Assembly: GCF_000224145.3 (NCBI RefSeq)
Contig: NC_020172.2
Location: 4,617,961 to 4,681,960 of the forward strand
Reading direction: 5' to 3'
Origin: Ciona intestinalis
Taxonomy: Eukaryota > Chordata > Ascidiacea > Phlebobranchia > Cionidae
DNA: 64,000 nt
Below are positions 42,237 to 54,700 of this stretch, in pieces; the stretch's first letter is position 1; each line of letters starts with the position of its first letter. Below the pieces are notes generated by a model. The model searched no databases. It was not told where the DNA came from and saw nothing but the letters and a program-made list of their open reading frames with translations. Made by a program: the position numbers and the translations under genes.

Positions 42237-45200
42237 TCATAATCGATCAGTATATACTAAGTTGGCATGATGGATCTCAGTCTTCTTTATCGGCAGCACT
42301 TGTTGCGTTGTTGACATACGCCGCGCTGCGTAACGCTGCGTTGCGCCCGACGAATCGCGCTGCGTAACAGTACAAATACGCAATGTAAACATTTGATCCG
42401 AGGCGCTGGATCTTTTGCTATAATAAGCTGACGATGAGTTGAATTCCCGTCTGTTCTTTACGCAAAATAAACGTCGGATAGATTGTAACCATTTCCTGCG
42501 CAGATCTTTCTGCCGAATGCAAATAAAAACGAACATCTCGAATCCCTGAAAAGGTTAGACGAGAACGTTCAGTTTTCAGGACCTATATGTATATATATGG
42601 TGCTGTGGGTTTTTAATGTTTTTACCATTTAACAAGGGTTTTTTGAATCGCAGAGACAATACTGTTGTGTAATTCTATAAATATACTTATGGGACAGGCC
42701 AAATGGTACGAGAAAAAGGAATGAAAACATGTCTCATCTTACCCACGCTACTACACTTTAGCAGTTTCGACAGAACTGTTTCATCATAAACCCTAGAAAA
42801 TGTTCCAAAAATGTTTAGTCTAAACTATCGAATCAAATTTTCGGTGACGAAATATAGGTACATTTGTGTGTAACATCGTGTATAAATATATGTTGCTAAT
42901 TTTTGCATGCATACCTCAAACGACATCATAATACACAATAACCAAGTAATTGCAGAATTCTCGTCTGCTACTGTTAGAACGAAGACGAATATTAGAGTTG
43001 AAGTAAGGCCAAGGGTGACAAACAGAGCACCGATCGTTGTCAGTTGTTGCCGCATTGTCTTTCGTTGGGAGGTTGAGGTTAGCTGTAAATACATTAGAGG
43101 GTATTGCTTGTTTTTTTATTGTTGCGTATTAGAGAGTTCTGTGGGGTAAGATGGGACACATTTAGCACATAATATCTAAATATCATGTTTTAAACAATTA
43201 ACAACTGTCTAAGGCAGTCGTAGGGATACGGTTTTATAATTCTGTAAATGTTCTTTGTTTACTACCGAATGGGATGAGAAAATAAAATCAAAATGTATCC
43301 CATCTTACCCCACCCTATACTATAAAACAAGTCTGAAAATTTATGTCTGTTTTAAATAAAATAATGAATGTATGAATGAATGAATTAATTATTGTGTATA
43401 ATAACGTGTAAATCTTGGTACCCGTTCACGCTTGCAAGTTATCTCGCGTAGAATGATGACAAATATCGTCCAGTTAAATAACAACAGTATACCGACTGGC
43501 GTTACGAAGGCAAGGTAAAGCGACCATTTATGGATCCAACAAAATCTGTCTTCCATATAAATATCCGCTATCTCAGTTAGCATTTCTGTATGTAAAAAAA
43601 AAACGATTAAATTTATGAATCGCTTATACTAGCTGTTTACTTTTATAACAGTGGTTCTTAAGCTGTGAGTAATTACCCTAAAAAGTGATAGTTTGACATA
43701 TTTGGCAGGGTTATATTAAATTATCTTTTTTTAAAAAGTGAGCAAATAAAATTCATACTGTTTTTCTTAAGGGTTTAAAAACATTAAAAAGGTTAAGGCC
43801 AACGGTTTAAAAGAATCAGTACCTGTTTGCGTAGCATTGCTGCTTAAGTTCACCCCGACCACGCCTGCTATACTGGCTATATTGAGGGAAACCACCATCA
43901 GGGGAATGCCGTACGCGTAGAAACTTGCCTTCCTGACAAAATGACTAATGTGTGACCTCATTGGCTGAAAGGATTTATCATTACAGTTAATGTATATAGT
44001 TAAAGATTAGAAGATTAATATTAGTGATGTCTTCGCATTTTATCAATTAAGTTATGTACTGTTTAATTCATATTAGCGTGTTATAACGACTGTCGTTTTA
44101 CGGGACGAGAAAATAGAATAAAAGGTGTCCAATCTTACCCCAACCTATATACCTCACCTTTACTAACGCACAGTGCATCAAATATCCATAAACGGACATC
44201 CAGAACCAACAAGTTAGCCATGTATAATGAAAGACAACGGTCGCTATGAAACATGAAACAGAATTGTCAGGAATTGTGTTTATGCAAGCGGTAAAGGCAC
44301 TGGTAGTCGCTAACACGGAAAAGCACACGTTTATCTCAACAAGAGTGTGTTTCCTGGATCGTTTCAACCTGTAAAAACAATCGTATCAGATTTTGCAATG
44401 TATAAGTAAATATTATAAATAATTAATGATTAAATAATTGTTTATTCACTGATCGCAATCGGAATAGATTGTAGGGGGAATTGGGAATATAATACAGTCA
44501 CACTTTAGGGGATTTTGAGCTAATTCTTAATTAGCAGTCAGCAGATATACACGCTTAGATGTCTCTTTGTTACATGCATACCTAAAATAAACTGTTATAT
44601 TTAGTACTATGAAGATGGGAAACGTTATTTTCTGTATTTTTCCAATCGGGTTTTCACAATTAACATGTTCTTTTATAGTTGTGCGGATACGTTTTTTTAA
44701 GTCGTTGAGTGTTCTTTGTTTACTACATAATGGGACGGGTAAATGGAATAAAAATGTGTCCCATCTACTCTCACCCTACTATAGTATTGCGGAGTAAGAT
44801 AGGACACCTTTAACACATAATGTTTCATATTTTTAATCGTGTTTTAAACAGTTAACAACGGTCTATGGGAGTCGTGAGGATACGGTTTTATAATTCTTTG
44901 AAACTTAATTCTTTGTTTACTACTAAATGAGACGAGAAAAGAGGTGTCCCATCTCCCCCCACCCTTCTATATTTTATATCTTACCGCGCATACTTACTCG
45001 TAAATATAAAGTATAAGTATCGTGATGCAGAGTCCAATAATAGAGACGGAACAACCGATAATTGCAACGAGGGGAAGAGCTTTAGCGTTCACTTTTTCAC
45101 CCTGAAAGTTTAAAATAACAGGTTTCATTTAATAAATAAAAAACGCTAGTAACAAAATTTTTATGTTTTAAAATATAAAGATTCTATTAAATAAGAATTT

Positions 45201-48020
45201 AGGGTTTTTAAACAACAAGATTTTCGTTTCAAAAACAAATATATGTTTTAATAATAATTTCTATTATATATTTACATCGTAATAAGACCATATATTTACT
45301 TCATATGGTGTGATTTTTCATTGCTTAAAACGTGTTGTGAATATTAATAGATGCATTTAATTCACACGTCCATTTAAATAGCCAACCTAATGCATGTCCA
45401 ACTAGTTTATGCTATATTTATTGTCCCACCCGTCTAAGTATATGTGTGTAAAATTAATTTGGAAACGTTTTTGGTTTTCTAATTAAATTCTACTGTCGTT
45501 CCTTGTTAAATCTATTCCCGGCAGCATAGGATAAATAATTGCTTCAGTTGTCGGTAAGAACTCATAAATGTTTAAAACGGGGTTTTTGTTTCGGTATCCA
45601 TATTTGTGTATATACCATGAGAACTCTATGCAACGGGATAGGCCAACCTTTTATGGACTTCTACTTTCATACTAAATATCTATATATAATATTTATAGTC
45701 GTAAGATAGGATTTTTTATTCTCTTCTTTCTTCCCATTTCGTAGTAAACAATAACAATGTGTAAATTTATGAGTTATAAACTGCTGCCTATTTTAGAGAT
45801 ATATAGCGAGGTGGGGAGATAGGTCACATTTTTATGCTTTTTTCTCATCCTATTTGGTAGTAAACAAAAAACATTTAAAGTATTATATAACCAAAGCATA
45901 TATACTAATATGCTTTATAACGGTAGCCCATTATTTACTTTAAAATAGCGTTGTTAATTGTTTAAAAAACGATCAGGAAAAATAGGATTTAGGTGTTAAC
46001 GGTATCCATCTTACAGCTTAGTAATATATATGTCTGAAATATAGAATGTAAACAATCGCTCACCAAATAAAGTTCGTTATTTTGCAACCGGCACGCACAA
46101 GTCATCAGCTCCTCTCCCATACATATAGTATCACGTGATGACCATGACGTGTTCGTTATATTCCATACCAGGCATGGCGTGTTGGTGGATTGGTTCTGTT
46201 TTATGATAAACTATTATATACAGTAGGGTGGGGAAGACGGGGCACCTTCAGCGCATAATTATATTCTAATTGTACTTTAAACAAATAAAAATGGTTTATG
46301 GAAGTCGTAAGGATATGGTTTTATAATTCTTTGAATGTTCTTTGTTTACTACCGAATGGTACGAAAAAATGGAATAAAAAGGTATCCCTTTTTCCCCCAC
46401 CCCACTATATGTCATAGGGCAGTTCAGTATATTCCTATTTTTAACATAATACATTTTTAACCGTATATTCAGTTGTGCTGTTCTATATAAATTTAACCGT
46501 TAGGCATCCTGTAAAGTGAATATTGGACTCAGCAAATTATATTTATATTTACAACCACAAAAGTTACCTTGTTTACTGTTGTCACATGAACTTCACTCTG
46601 ATTACTAAATAGTGTTTCCAAATCTTTATATTGGGACAAGTTTGCCTGCAAAATAACAACTTTGTACGAAATTATATTAATGATTGAATAAATAGAACTT
46701 TTTTCCCTCGCGTGATAGGGCAGCGACAGTCCTTAAAACACGGGTGTTCTGTTTCATACAGCTCGTGTCCGCTTTCAAGTAACTTTGTGAGTGATTTTTA
46801 TAGTTAACAATATGGACAACCAATTAGTAACCGCTGGGCTGAATGTATATATATATGTATATACAGTAGGGTGGGAGGACATTCAAAGAATCATAAAGCT
46901 ATATCCTCAGGACTCCCATATACCGTTGTTAATTAATAAAACACGATCAGGATATTTGTATATTATGTGCTAAAGGTGTCCCATCTTCCCCCACCCTACT
47001 ATATATATATATAATATATATAATATATGTACATATATTATGAAAATAAGCCACCATAAAAATAGCTTACCGTGTATTGGTTAATTGATGAGCAGTTTCC
47101 TTCGATCTTGAAAGTTATATTCGTTACTTTGGATCCGTCTTGAAAGCAAATTGAAACGAGATCTTGTAAAAAGAAAAATCAATATAAATTTTTTACAAAA
47201 TATTCTAAAATTTACAAAATCGGTTATTAAAGAAATAAACCTTTTTTTTGCAAAATATTCTAAAATATTTCTTCCACCTTTGTAACACGTTAACATTATA
47301 GCTTAACTTTACATGCGAGATTTATGACACTATTATATAATCACGATTTCAGATAAAAACGCAACACCAAACCGACTGAATGTTTTACTTTATAATATTT
47401 GTAGGCTTGTGTTAAAATTTCGAAGCATTTATATATAATGGTGCAAATGCAAATCCTTTGTAAATCTTTAAATCCTTTGAAAAGCATCCATAACGCATTG
47501 GCAGAAGTGTAATATTATCATGTTCTGGGTTTAAACATGCTTCAAAATTACACTGGTAGCATAACAGCATGTTGGTCATTTGTCTAGTTAAGTGTATAAT
47601 ACTGTGGGGTCAGATGGGATACATTTCTCCATTATTTAGAACCTATAGACACCCGGTATTTTCTGATCGTGTTTTAAAAATTAACAAGGCTCTTTTAGAG
47701 CCGCGGAGCTATACGGTTATATAATTTTGAGAACATTATTTGCTCGCTTTCAAACGGGGCGAAAAAACAGAATAAATCATGTCCCATCTTACCCGACCGT
47801 ACTACTATGTTTACCTGCTGTTGGAGGCTTTATACTTGTGGTATGGTGTCCTTTGGAAAGACCCAACCAGAAATGAATAAGCAAAACTGCGAATTGTAAA
47901 ATTTCAATTATTTAAAAAAAAAATATGTTACAAAAATTGAAATATGTTAGAAAATTATAATAATATCAAGAAGGCAAGTAATGATTACTTACCAGTAACA
48001 CAAAGCTGAGGTCTTCTCAT
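42237..48020 (-). CDS. Class B / adhesion-type seven-helix receptor with short ectodomain
   Basis: G-protein-coupled receptor, unnamed. Exons (minus): 47993-48020, 47815-47886, 47071-47162, 46568-46645, 44998-45101, 44158-44368, 43823-43964, 43422-43585, 42915-43082, 42237-42545; 1368 nt, 455 residues. A signal peptide is clear (CVTVLLIHFWLGLSKG). The ectodomain is only about 75 residues, with two cysteines and several N-glycosylation sites (NIT, NCS, NLS, NQS). TM1 lies at about 98-122, TM2-TM3 in exon 6 (CFIATVVFHYTWLTCWFWM), TM4 in exon 7, TM5 in exon 8, TM6 in exon 9 and TM7 split over exons 9/10 (LLCIMMSFEGFEMFVFICI), ending in RQKDLRRKW as in adhesion receptors. Cys in TM3 and DRFCWI in loop 2 can form the usual disulfide. 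No GPS cleavage motif is visible before TM1. The 90-residue tail is Ser/Thr/Arg-rich. Ligand unknown. Confidence 0.8.
42590..42758 (-). mobile_element. MITE family A, subfamily two, decayed
   Basis: TTGTGTAATTCTATAAATAT, GGTACGAGAAAAAGGAATG, TGTCTCATCTTACCCACGC. Next to the acceptor of the last receptor exon. Confidence 0.55.
43131..43324 (-). mobile_element. MITE family A, full length
   Basis: TCTGTGGGGTAAGATGGGAC to CCCATCTTACCCCACCC. Its inner blocks mix features of both subfamilies. Confidence 0.85.
44100..44150 (-). mobile_element. MITE family A right-end remnant at an exon edge
   Basis: GGGACGAGAAAATAGAATAA then AGGTGTCCAATCTTACCCC. It stops about 8 bp from the donor of receptor exon 44158-44368. 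Confidence 0.65.
44603..44783 (-). mobile_element. MITE family A, first of a joined pair
   Basis: TACTATGAAGATGGGAAACG to CCATCTACTCTCACCCTACT. Its TATAGTA end is shared with the next copy. Confidence 0.75.
44780..44974 (-). mobile_element. MITE family A, second of a joined pair
   Basis: TATAGTATTGCGGAGTAAGA to CCCATCTCCCCCCACCCTTC, same orientation as its neighbour. Lies just before the donor of the TM1 exon. Confidence 0.8.
45802..46027 (+). mobile_element. MITE family A with short insertion
   Basis: ATAGCGAGGTGGGGAGATAG, ATTTGGTAGTAAACAAAAAA, then about 25 bp of extra sequence around GCATATATACTAATATGC, then ACGATCAGGAAAAATAGG. Confidence 0.6.
46217..46412 (-). mobile_element. MITE family A, full length
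   Basis: TACAGTAGGGTGGGGAAGAC to CCCTTTTTCCCCCACCCCAC. Confidence 0.85.
46689..46848 (-). mobile_element. SINE, reversed, head lost
   Basis: CCCTCGCGTGATAGGGCAGC, AACACGGGTGTTCTGTTTCA, CCAATTAGTAACCGCTGGG. Between receptor exons 3 and 4. Confidence 0.6.
46860..47012 (+). mobile_element. MITE family A, internal deletion
   Basis: TACAGTAGGGTGGGAGGACA joined to TTCAAAGAATCATAAAGC, then GGTGTCCCATCTTCCCCC. Followed by a TA-rich tract to about 47040. Confidence 0.8.
47597..47810 (-). mobile_element. MITE family A, subfamily two, full length
   Basis: ATACTGTGGGGTCAGATGGG, TTTTAGAGCCGCGGAGC, CCCATCTTACCCGACCGTAC. Ends 5 bp before the donor of the signal-peptide exon 47815-47886. Confidence 0.75.
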
Positions 48021-49130
48021 TAACCCTTTTAAACAACAAGTATAAACTACTTGGCAACGTTTACATTAATACCTCTTTAAGACAGCGAAAAAGGAAAATA
48101 GCAGTTTTAAAAAATAAACAAACAAAAAATAGAAGTTTTTAAAAAATAATAACTTAACAGAACAATTAAACTAACAGTTTTAAAAAATCAATAAACAAAA
48201 TATCAGTTTAAAAAAATAATACTTCACGACAAACAAAATATAACTCAAAAAATCAAGGGCTGCCTAACTTTATAGTGCCTAAATATATAAAACCCCACGC
48301 CATTTGTTACACCTGTTTGTCAGTAAACGATACCATAATTGTTTTGTGGAGAAACACACTTCGCGCATGGGACCACAGTCCTACTTTTTTTAGAGAAAAT
48401 ATGAATTATTTATGTGGCTTTGGTTATGGTTACCGGCTAAAATACCGCAGGTACTCTAAGATGCGGATGGGATTATTTGTACTTGAAATATTGGCGCAAC
48501 TCTCGCCGCGAAAACCATTCGGAATTCTCACACTGGTAAACCATTACCCAGCGGTTGACTTTGGTGTTAATTCTAGGTTCAGCTTCCGCGGAACTAACTT
48601 CTGTGGAACTATCTTCTACTCATAAAAAAGCACTTATAACTGAATGTTAATTAATCTTTTATTGTTACTTTAAGTTCTATCTGACTAAAAAGTCCTCAAA
48701 ATGCGGCTTATAACCAATATTACATGTTCAAATACAACTGTTGTCACACTATGCCTGTCAAACCGAGAAGTTTCAATTGGTTAGGTCGTTTTGGATCATG
48801 ACCGCCTCGAGCATTTCTAATCAGGCATATCGTTTCCGTATTATAATAACAACGCTGTGAGCGAAATACGCTTCAGAAACGTTACGGATATTTTGGCAAT
48901 ACTGCAAAAAAATGATGTGTATGGGATTTACTAGGTTAACAAAATGAGAAATATTTAGTTACTTCTGCTACCAGGCATATAATGTAAATAATCTTTCAGC
49001 GGTTCATCTATGGTATAAAAAGTAGTGTATTTATAAAGCGTAGTGTATGCCATTTGCTAAGATTACATCAGGAAAAAGGAGAAGTGAAATATCATTTTCA
49101 AACTATAAGATAACTACCACAGTACTATAT

Positions 49131-49263
49131 ATAGTTGGGTGGGGGAAGACGGGACAATTTTAGCACCTAATATTCAAATATCTGGATCGTGTTTCAAACA
49201 TTAAACATTGGTATATTGGAGTCGTAAGGATACGGTTTTATAATTCTTTAGATGTTTTTTTTA
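49131..49263 (-). mobile_element. MITE family A, right end lost
   Basis: ATATAGTTGGGTGGGGGAAG through GGATACGGTTTTATAATTCT. Confidence 0.7.
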
Positions 49264-50279
49264 TCTCATCCACACACTTGAAGTCTTGCCGTCAACGTGG
49301 TACATCTAATACAGTGGAATTTGCTGTGGTTGTCGGACAGACGCCGCGTTGTTGCGCACACGTATAACTGCGAATAGGGTAGCGCACAAGTTAAAATAAA
49401 GGCAAACGCAGAACTGCAAGCAAAGCCTATAAAACAAAAAAACTTTGCTAATGCAATTAAAATCAATTGTACAATAAAACCATTGTAATTACTTCTATTG
49501 CCGGTTGTGTTTATTTACTACATCGAATCTTCAGCCTTAATTAATCGATGTGTAGGAAAACATGCCTTAAATGAGTTACACTTGCAACTATAAATTATCA
49601 CTCTAAACACGATCTGTTATTTATTAACCGCTGGCATAGAGTATGTGCTTGATCATTATTACAAGGCGTGTACTATTTTGAACAGCGCGCCAATAGCTAA
49701 AACCGCGACCGCCATTTCTTCGCATGCGCTCCAATGGAATGTTCTGTGTAATTAAAACAGCTGGCACTTGTTAGAAAATGTGACCAAACAGAGAATGTCT
49801 AAACTTGCTTATAAAATCGTGTAGTTTTATTTCGTATCATCTATTGTCATTATATAATTATGAAGTATTTGTAAATTATTTTTTTCAGTAAAAGATTTTA
49901 AATTGAACCATCTTACCCCGCCTGTTCGCGATTCGCTAAAACATCAAACCGTGTGTGTTTAATATTTTTTGTGTTATTAAATATTATAATTCAAATACAT
50001 GGCATGTATCACTCAACAACGGCTCCCTATTTGTGTTTAAATAATGGGATTTACATTCAATTTAACATATGGCGCAATTGGTGAATGTTCCTATAAGACA
50101 AATCTTAATTTCGTGTGTCCAGGAAAACTATGTGGCCAGTCTTTCCGTTTGGTAAACGGAGACCAATTTTACATTCCCATCGTTTGGTTAATACAGCATG
50201 CAGTCATCCTATTTGATCTGTTAAGATAGCAGTACCAGCTTATTAGAACTCGACTGTCTTGTTTTATATCAATGTAACT

Positions 50280-50392
50280 TTAACCTTGCGTGATCGGAAA
50301 ACGGTAGTAGTTCACGGGTGTTCTGTTTTATACACCTCGTGCCCGCTTACAAGTTAGCATGTATGTACTTTTATGAGTATTTTTTTCATCCA
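50280..50392 (-). mobile_element. SINE 3' half, reversed
   Basis: CTTGCGTGATCGGAAAACGG, CACGGGTGTTCTGTTTTATA, CACCTCGTGCCCGCTTACAA. Confidence 0.65.
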
Positions 50393-51065
50393 CAAAATTC
50401 TACAGCGTGCTAATGCCACTTGTTTGTTTGTCTAATAATCAGACTGTCTGTTTAACCTGCTTGTGTTGAATCGTGTGTACACTGGGCAAGTATTATGCGG
50501 TACTCACAGTGACTGGTTAAACCCTAGAATGTTTCCACATGCGCACATGCGACCAATTCTATTTGATCTCAAATCTACTCGTTCATTCGGTATACCTGGT
50601 TGGTATATATATTGTTGTTGCATTACTAGATATATATAAAATGAATCATTTTTCGCTATTGATTTGAATAGGATTTTGCCTCGATTTAAACTTGGTGGGG
50701 AAATGAAGTGTATGTGCGTGGTATGACGCACCGATCACTGAAGTAAAAGCGCCATTTTTCCACACAATGACACATGTGGTCAGTCTGCTATACAGCTGCA
50801 TAGAGCTTAGGGCGTTATTATTCCAGGCAAGGTTTTCTGATAGTTGCAACTGGACACCATATTGGAATTATACAACAGGCAACAGTATGATTTCCTATTA
50901 GTCAAATGCAAGGCTTACAATGAGACTGTAGCGTGTTGTTATGTAAAGGCAGCCAAGCATAACAGTGACATAATTCTGTCACAAGCTTCAGACACGTATG
51001 GTGTCAACAACACAGTTAGATACTGAGTACTCGTACAGGGCTGTTTGATTTTAGGCACCAGTGAA

Positions 51066-51185
51066 GAATCATTTAGTAGGTTACAGATTAGGCTGATGGA
51101 AAGTGTTAGAGGTTGGTAGTTAGGTGTTTTTAGTTAGATGTTAGAGGCTCGTGGTTGTATGAGTTAGTCGTGACCGTTAGCGGAT
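51066..51185 (+). repeat. Interspersed repeat (family E)
   Basis: GAATCATTTAGTAGG, GATTAGGCTGATGGAAAGTG, TTAGAGGTTGGTAGTTAGG. Directly precedes the nested SINE. Confidence 0.6.
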
Positions 51186-51335
51186 ATAAAACGTAGGATA
51201 GAGTTCTCCATTAGCGCTGATTTTTCTTTTAAACTTAGCTTTGTAGATCAGTTTCAGCTCGAGGTGTATAAAACAGAACACCAGTGTTATAACGAGCGTC
51301 GTTGCCCCCCCATACAAGGTTAAAAAAGTTGCATT

Positions 51336-51476
51336 AAGGTGGCTGTACACAGTATCCGGCATGCGAATTCGCTTGCGAAGTCGTATGCAAACCCGTGTCC
51401 AATTCCGCATGCGGCAGCGAAATCCGGACAAAACAGACAAAACGGATGAATTCCGGATACTGTGTACAGCCACCTT
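51336..51476. mobile_element. 141-bp element with 24-bp perfect inverted ends
   Basis: Left end AAGGTGGCTGTACACAGTAT followed by CCGG; the right end is its exact reverse complement (CCGG then ATACTGTGTACAGCCACCTT). No coding capacity. No second copy was noticed in the window. Confidence 0.8.
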
Positions 51477-51507
51477 TACGTAGTAACTCGTGAGTGAGCA
51501 CGAGGTG

Positions 51508-51688
51508 TATAGTAGGGTGGGGAGAGATGGGACATCTTTAGCACATATATCCAAATATCTTGATCGTTTTTTGAACAAATAACAACGGTCTATGGGAGTC
51601 GGGAGGTTTTTTTTAATTCTCTAAATGTTTTTGTTTGCTACCAAATGGGACGAGAAAACAAGATGGTGTCCCATATTCTCCCACTTTA
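51508..51688 (-). mobile_element. MITE family A inserted in a SINE
   Basis: TATAGTAGGGTGGGGAGAGA to GGTGTCCCATATTCTCCCAC. Flanking SINE blocks CGAGGTGTA and GAAACAGAACACC would be contiguous without it. Confidence 0.85.
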
Positions 51689-51781
51689 AGAAACAGAACA
51701 CCCGTGTTATAACGATTATCGGTCCCGCCACACGCGGGCTTAAATAAGTATTTATTTATTTAGAACAGTTATATATAGACT

Positions 51782-54700
51782 ATGTCTTCCATTACTGGTG
51801 TTGATGCACCGGACGGGGGCTGGGGCTGGGTCATCGTCGGGTTCGGGATGTTTGCTTATTCGTTATATGCCTATGCTGCCAGATGTCTTTCAGTTTTCTA
51901 CGCCCCTCTTATGGTAGAATATCAAGTCAACTACTCGCAAGTTGCATGGCTAAATGGCCTTCATCAAGCAGGGCATGGTGTTAGTAGTAAGTTTTTATGG
52001 TGTTTTTTTGGCTGGTCACTTTGGTCTTAAAATGCGTCTTGGGTCTTACTGATACCCGCTGTAAAAAATTTTTGTCGAAAAATTTGGTCCGTGCGTGCAT
52101 TTTTAAAGTTATTTTTTGACACAAACGTCTTTCCTTTAAATCGAGTAAACAAAAACGCGAAAGTTCATTTTTCACGCTTATAATTAACCTCTAAACTATA
52201 ATAGGGTATTGATAATATAGTGACATAAATCGTTGGTACAACTTTCCAGGTTTTGTTTTGCCTGTACTTTACAAGCACATTGGCTTCAGAGTTGGGGTGA
52301 TGGCGGGGGGAATGATATCAGCTATATTTGTGTTTCTAGCGTCGTATGTACATAAGCTTGTACTCGTGCAAATATGCTGCGGCTTAATACCAGGTGACAA
52401 AAACATTTTTATAAGTTTGCACAAATAGTACTGTAGGGTAAGATGTGATAAAGTTTGCATCCAAATCTCATATTTTCTGACCGCATTTTTAACAGATAAC
52501 ATGGCTGTTTTGGAGTCGTCGGGATATGGTTATATATTTCTGTAAACATTTTTTTTACCCTATATTATCTTGCGCGGGATAAATTACTGCTGTGCGAAAG
52601 GGTTTATTTTATTTATGTTTAAACGAGAGACTGGCGATGCCATTAAGGCGAAATATATATATCTTCGTAGCACCATAGATTGTAACGGTTTTATTAGATT
52701 TTTATGGCTGATGTATAAACCACAGGTGTTTGCTCTGCGGTTATCAATCTCGGTTTATTCACAACAGTGAATCGATACTTTAAACACAAGCGAAACATGG
52801 CGATGCAAATCACTTGTACTGGGACCTCACTTGGTGCATTCGTGTATTGTCCACTAAATCAATACCTTATAGACTCTTATGGCTGGAAAGGTTCTTTACA
52901 GGTGAGGAAATGAGGTCAAAATAGATAATTTTCATTAAATTGTAAAACCAGATTGGAAAGTTTGTATTTTGCGCGAGGATATTTTTTACAATATTTTATT
53001 GCGCGGATTTAAACCCGTGGTGTTCAACGCTGCAAGATCTTACCCACATGATTTAAGTTACTGAATTAAAGCCTTATAAAATATGTGACGTGTGGCAGAC
53101 ATTTATATGTGTTCGCTTGTTTCGTTGTTTTAGATAATATCCGGTCTCTACTTAAATGTGATGGTCGTCGGAGCTCTTTTGCGCCCCATAGTGCTGAAAT
53201 CAGATGTAACTACCAACCACTTAGCGGAGCCAGAGACACGGTTTATAGATTTTGTGATGAAATGAATGTACTTGGTAATTTTAAATCCGAAGTGGTTGCA
53301 GCAATGATGAAACACCGAATACCTCTAGCGGCGAGACTAAAACATCGACATGTACCGCATGGTGCCGCCTATGGGATTTGCAAGTATTCCTAAGCATTGG
53401 CTTCCACACGTTAAATTTATCATGGATCACGTTTGCAGCAGCATACTACTCCTCACTAACCTACCTTGTAGCGTACGGAAGAACAGGTACTCAAATATAC
53501 AAATATACAAACCTTATTCGTGTGAAAAGTCATGACCGTATATGCTATTGTATCGTAGGGTAAAATGGGAAACAGTAAGCACCTAAATCCCATATTTCCT
53601 AATCGTGTTTTGAACAATTAACAACGCTGTTTAAAATGCGTGAGGGCCTGGTTATATAATTCTGTCAAATTTCTTTAGTTACACACAAACGGGACGAGAA
53701 ATTAAATGAAAAGGTGTCCCATCTTCCCCCACCCTGCTGTATTTAGTCTAAATTGCTCTGCTATAGGTCGATGCTCGTAAACTCGTATTTTTTTTCTTTA
53801 TTTAAACAATTGTCCGCAACTTTCTATAAAAATTTATAGTTACCTGTAAAAAAGTATGACCAATTTCTATAGAATTTTATAATTACTTATAAAAACTAAT
53901 GCATTTTATTTATAACAGTAATTGGCTTGAGTGGAACCGCGGCTGCGGGTCTCGTATCAGCTGTGTCGTTGGGTGAACTTGGTTCACGTTTGCTATTCGG
54001 TTCTTTCTTTGATCGGTTTAGCAAATCTAACAGGATTAAAATAGTGGTAAGACGACGCATAGTCCATGTATATTTATTTATTTGGTGCAAACTTTCGGTT
54101 TTTACTTTAATTAAAATTTATTGTGTAGTTGTCAGTCGCTAATTTATTATAAAGTTATTCGTAAGCTGGCACGAGGTGTATGAAACACACACCTTTAATT
54201 CTCTAAATGTTTTTGTTTGCTAAAAAAGGGAAAAAATTTTTACAAAAAAAACTGCGAAACATGATTGAATCTCAAAAAGTACAGTCCAAAGCGTTTTAAC
54301 TAAATAATGAAATGATACAGTTACTTCTTTCTCTAAAATGTTATTTTAACCCGTGTTATACCGACTGTAAATACGGTATGCATTTATTCATTCCTTTCAT
54401 TCATTTACTTAATCGTACTTTAACTGCAACATACCGCTCTACGCATAAGCGCTCCAATGATTTATCTTTTAGGCCGGCATCGAGTTATTAATGGCTGCCT
54501 TGTTCATTTCTATTCCTTTCTTTGACAACATTGTACCAGTGTTGGTACTGTGTGGTGGCATCGGTGCTATAGGCGGTGGTATGGACGCAGTATTCGCTGT
54601 ATTAATAGTCGATACATTTGGCTTGAAGGAATTTGAAGCTGTTTACTCGTACAGTAATGTGGTATGCAGCATCACTGGAAGCTGTGTGACTATTTTAATT

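Larger units (their letters stand above)
45102..46567. other. Large receptor intron
   Basis: No exon seen. AT-rich unique sequence plus three MITE copies or pieces (about 45700-45790, 45802-46027, 46217-46412). Confidence 0.55.
51253..51750 (+). mobile_element. SINE pieces hosting two other elements
   Basis: A SINE 3' piece (GAGGTGTATAAAACAGAACA) is followed by GTTGCATTA, the 141-bp element, TACGTAGTAACTCGTGAG and CACGAGGTGTA, then a MITE, then GAAACAGAACACCCGTGTTA and the GCCACACGCGGG end. The two insertions split one SINE in two places. Confidence 0.7.
48021..51781. other. 3.8-kb spacer between divergent receptor and transporter genes
   Basis: No gene supported. Contains A-rich near-repeats at 48095-48255 (AGTTTTAAAAAAT and variants), a family C fragment at 48958-49040, a MITE, SINE pieces, a family E copy and the nested insertion at 51.25-51.75 kb. 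Confidence 0.5.

Noticed and set aside
48275..48625. 116-codon plus-strand frame upstream of the receptor
   Set aside because: No domain, no similarity recognised and no splice signals in a consistent phase.
49266..49466. 66-codon minus-strand frame with a hydrophobic start resembling a secreted peptide
   Set aside because: It has no ATG (the frame opens at TTG), no splice partner and overlaps decayed MITE sequence.
53085..53393. 102-codon frame in the transporter
   Set aside because: Wrong frame across exons 4 and 5; it does not join TM6 to TM7.
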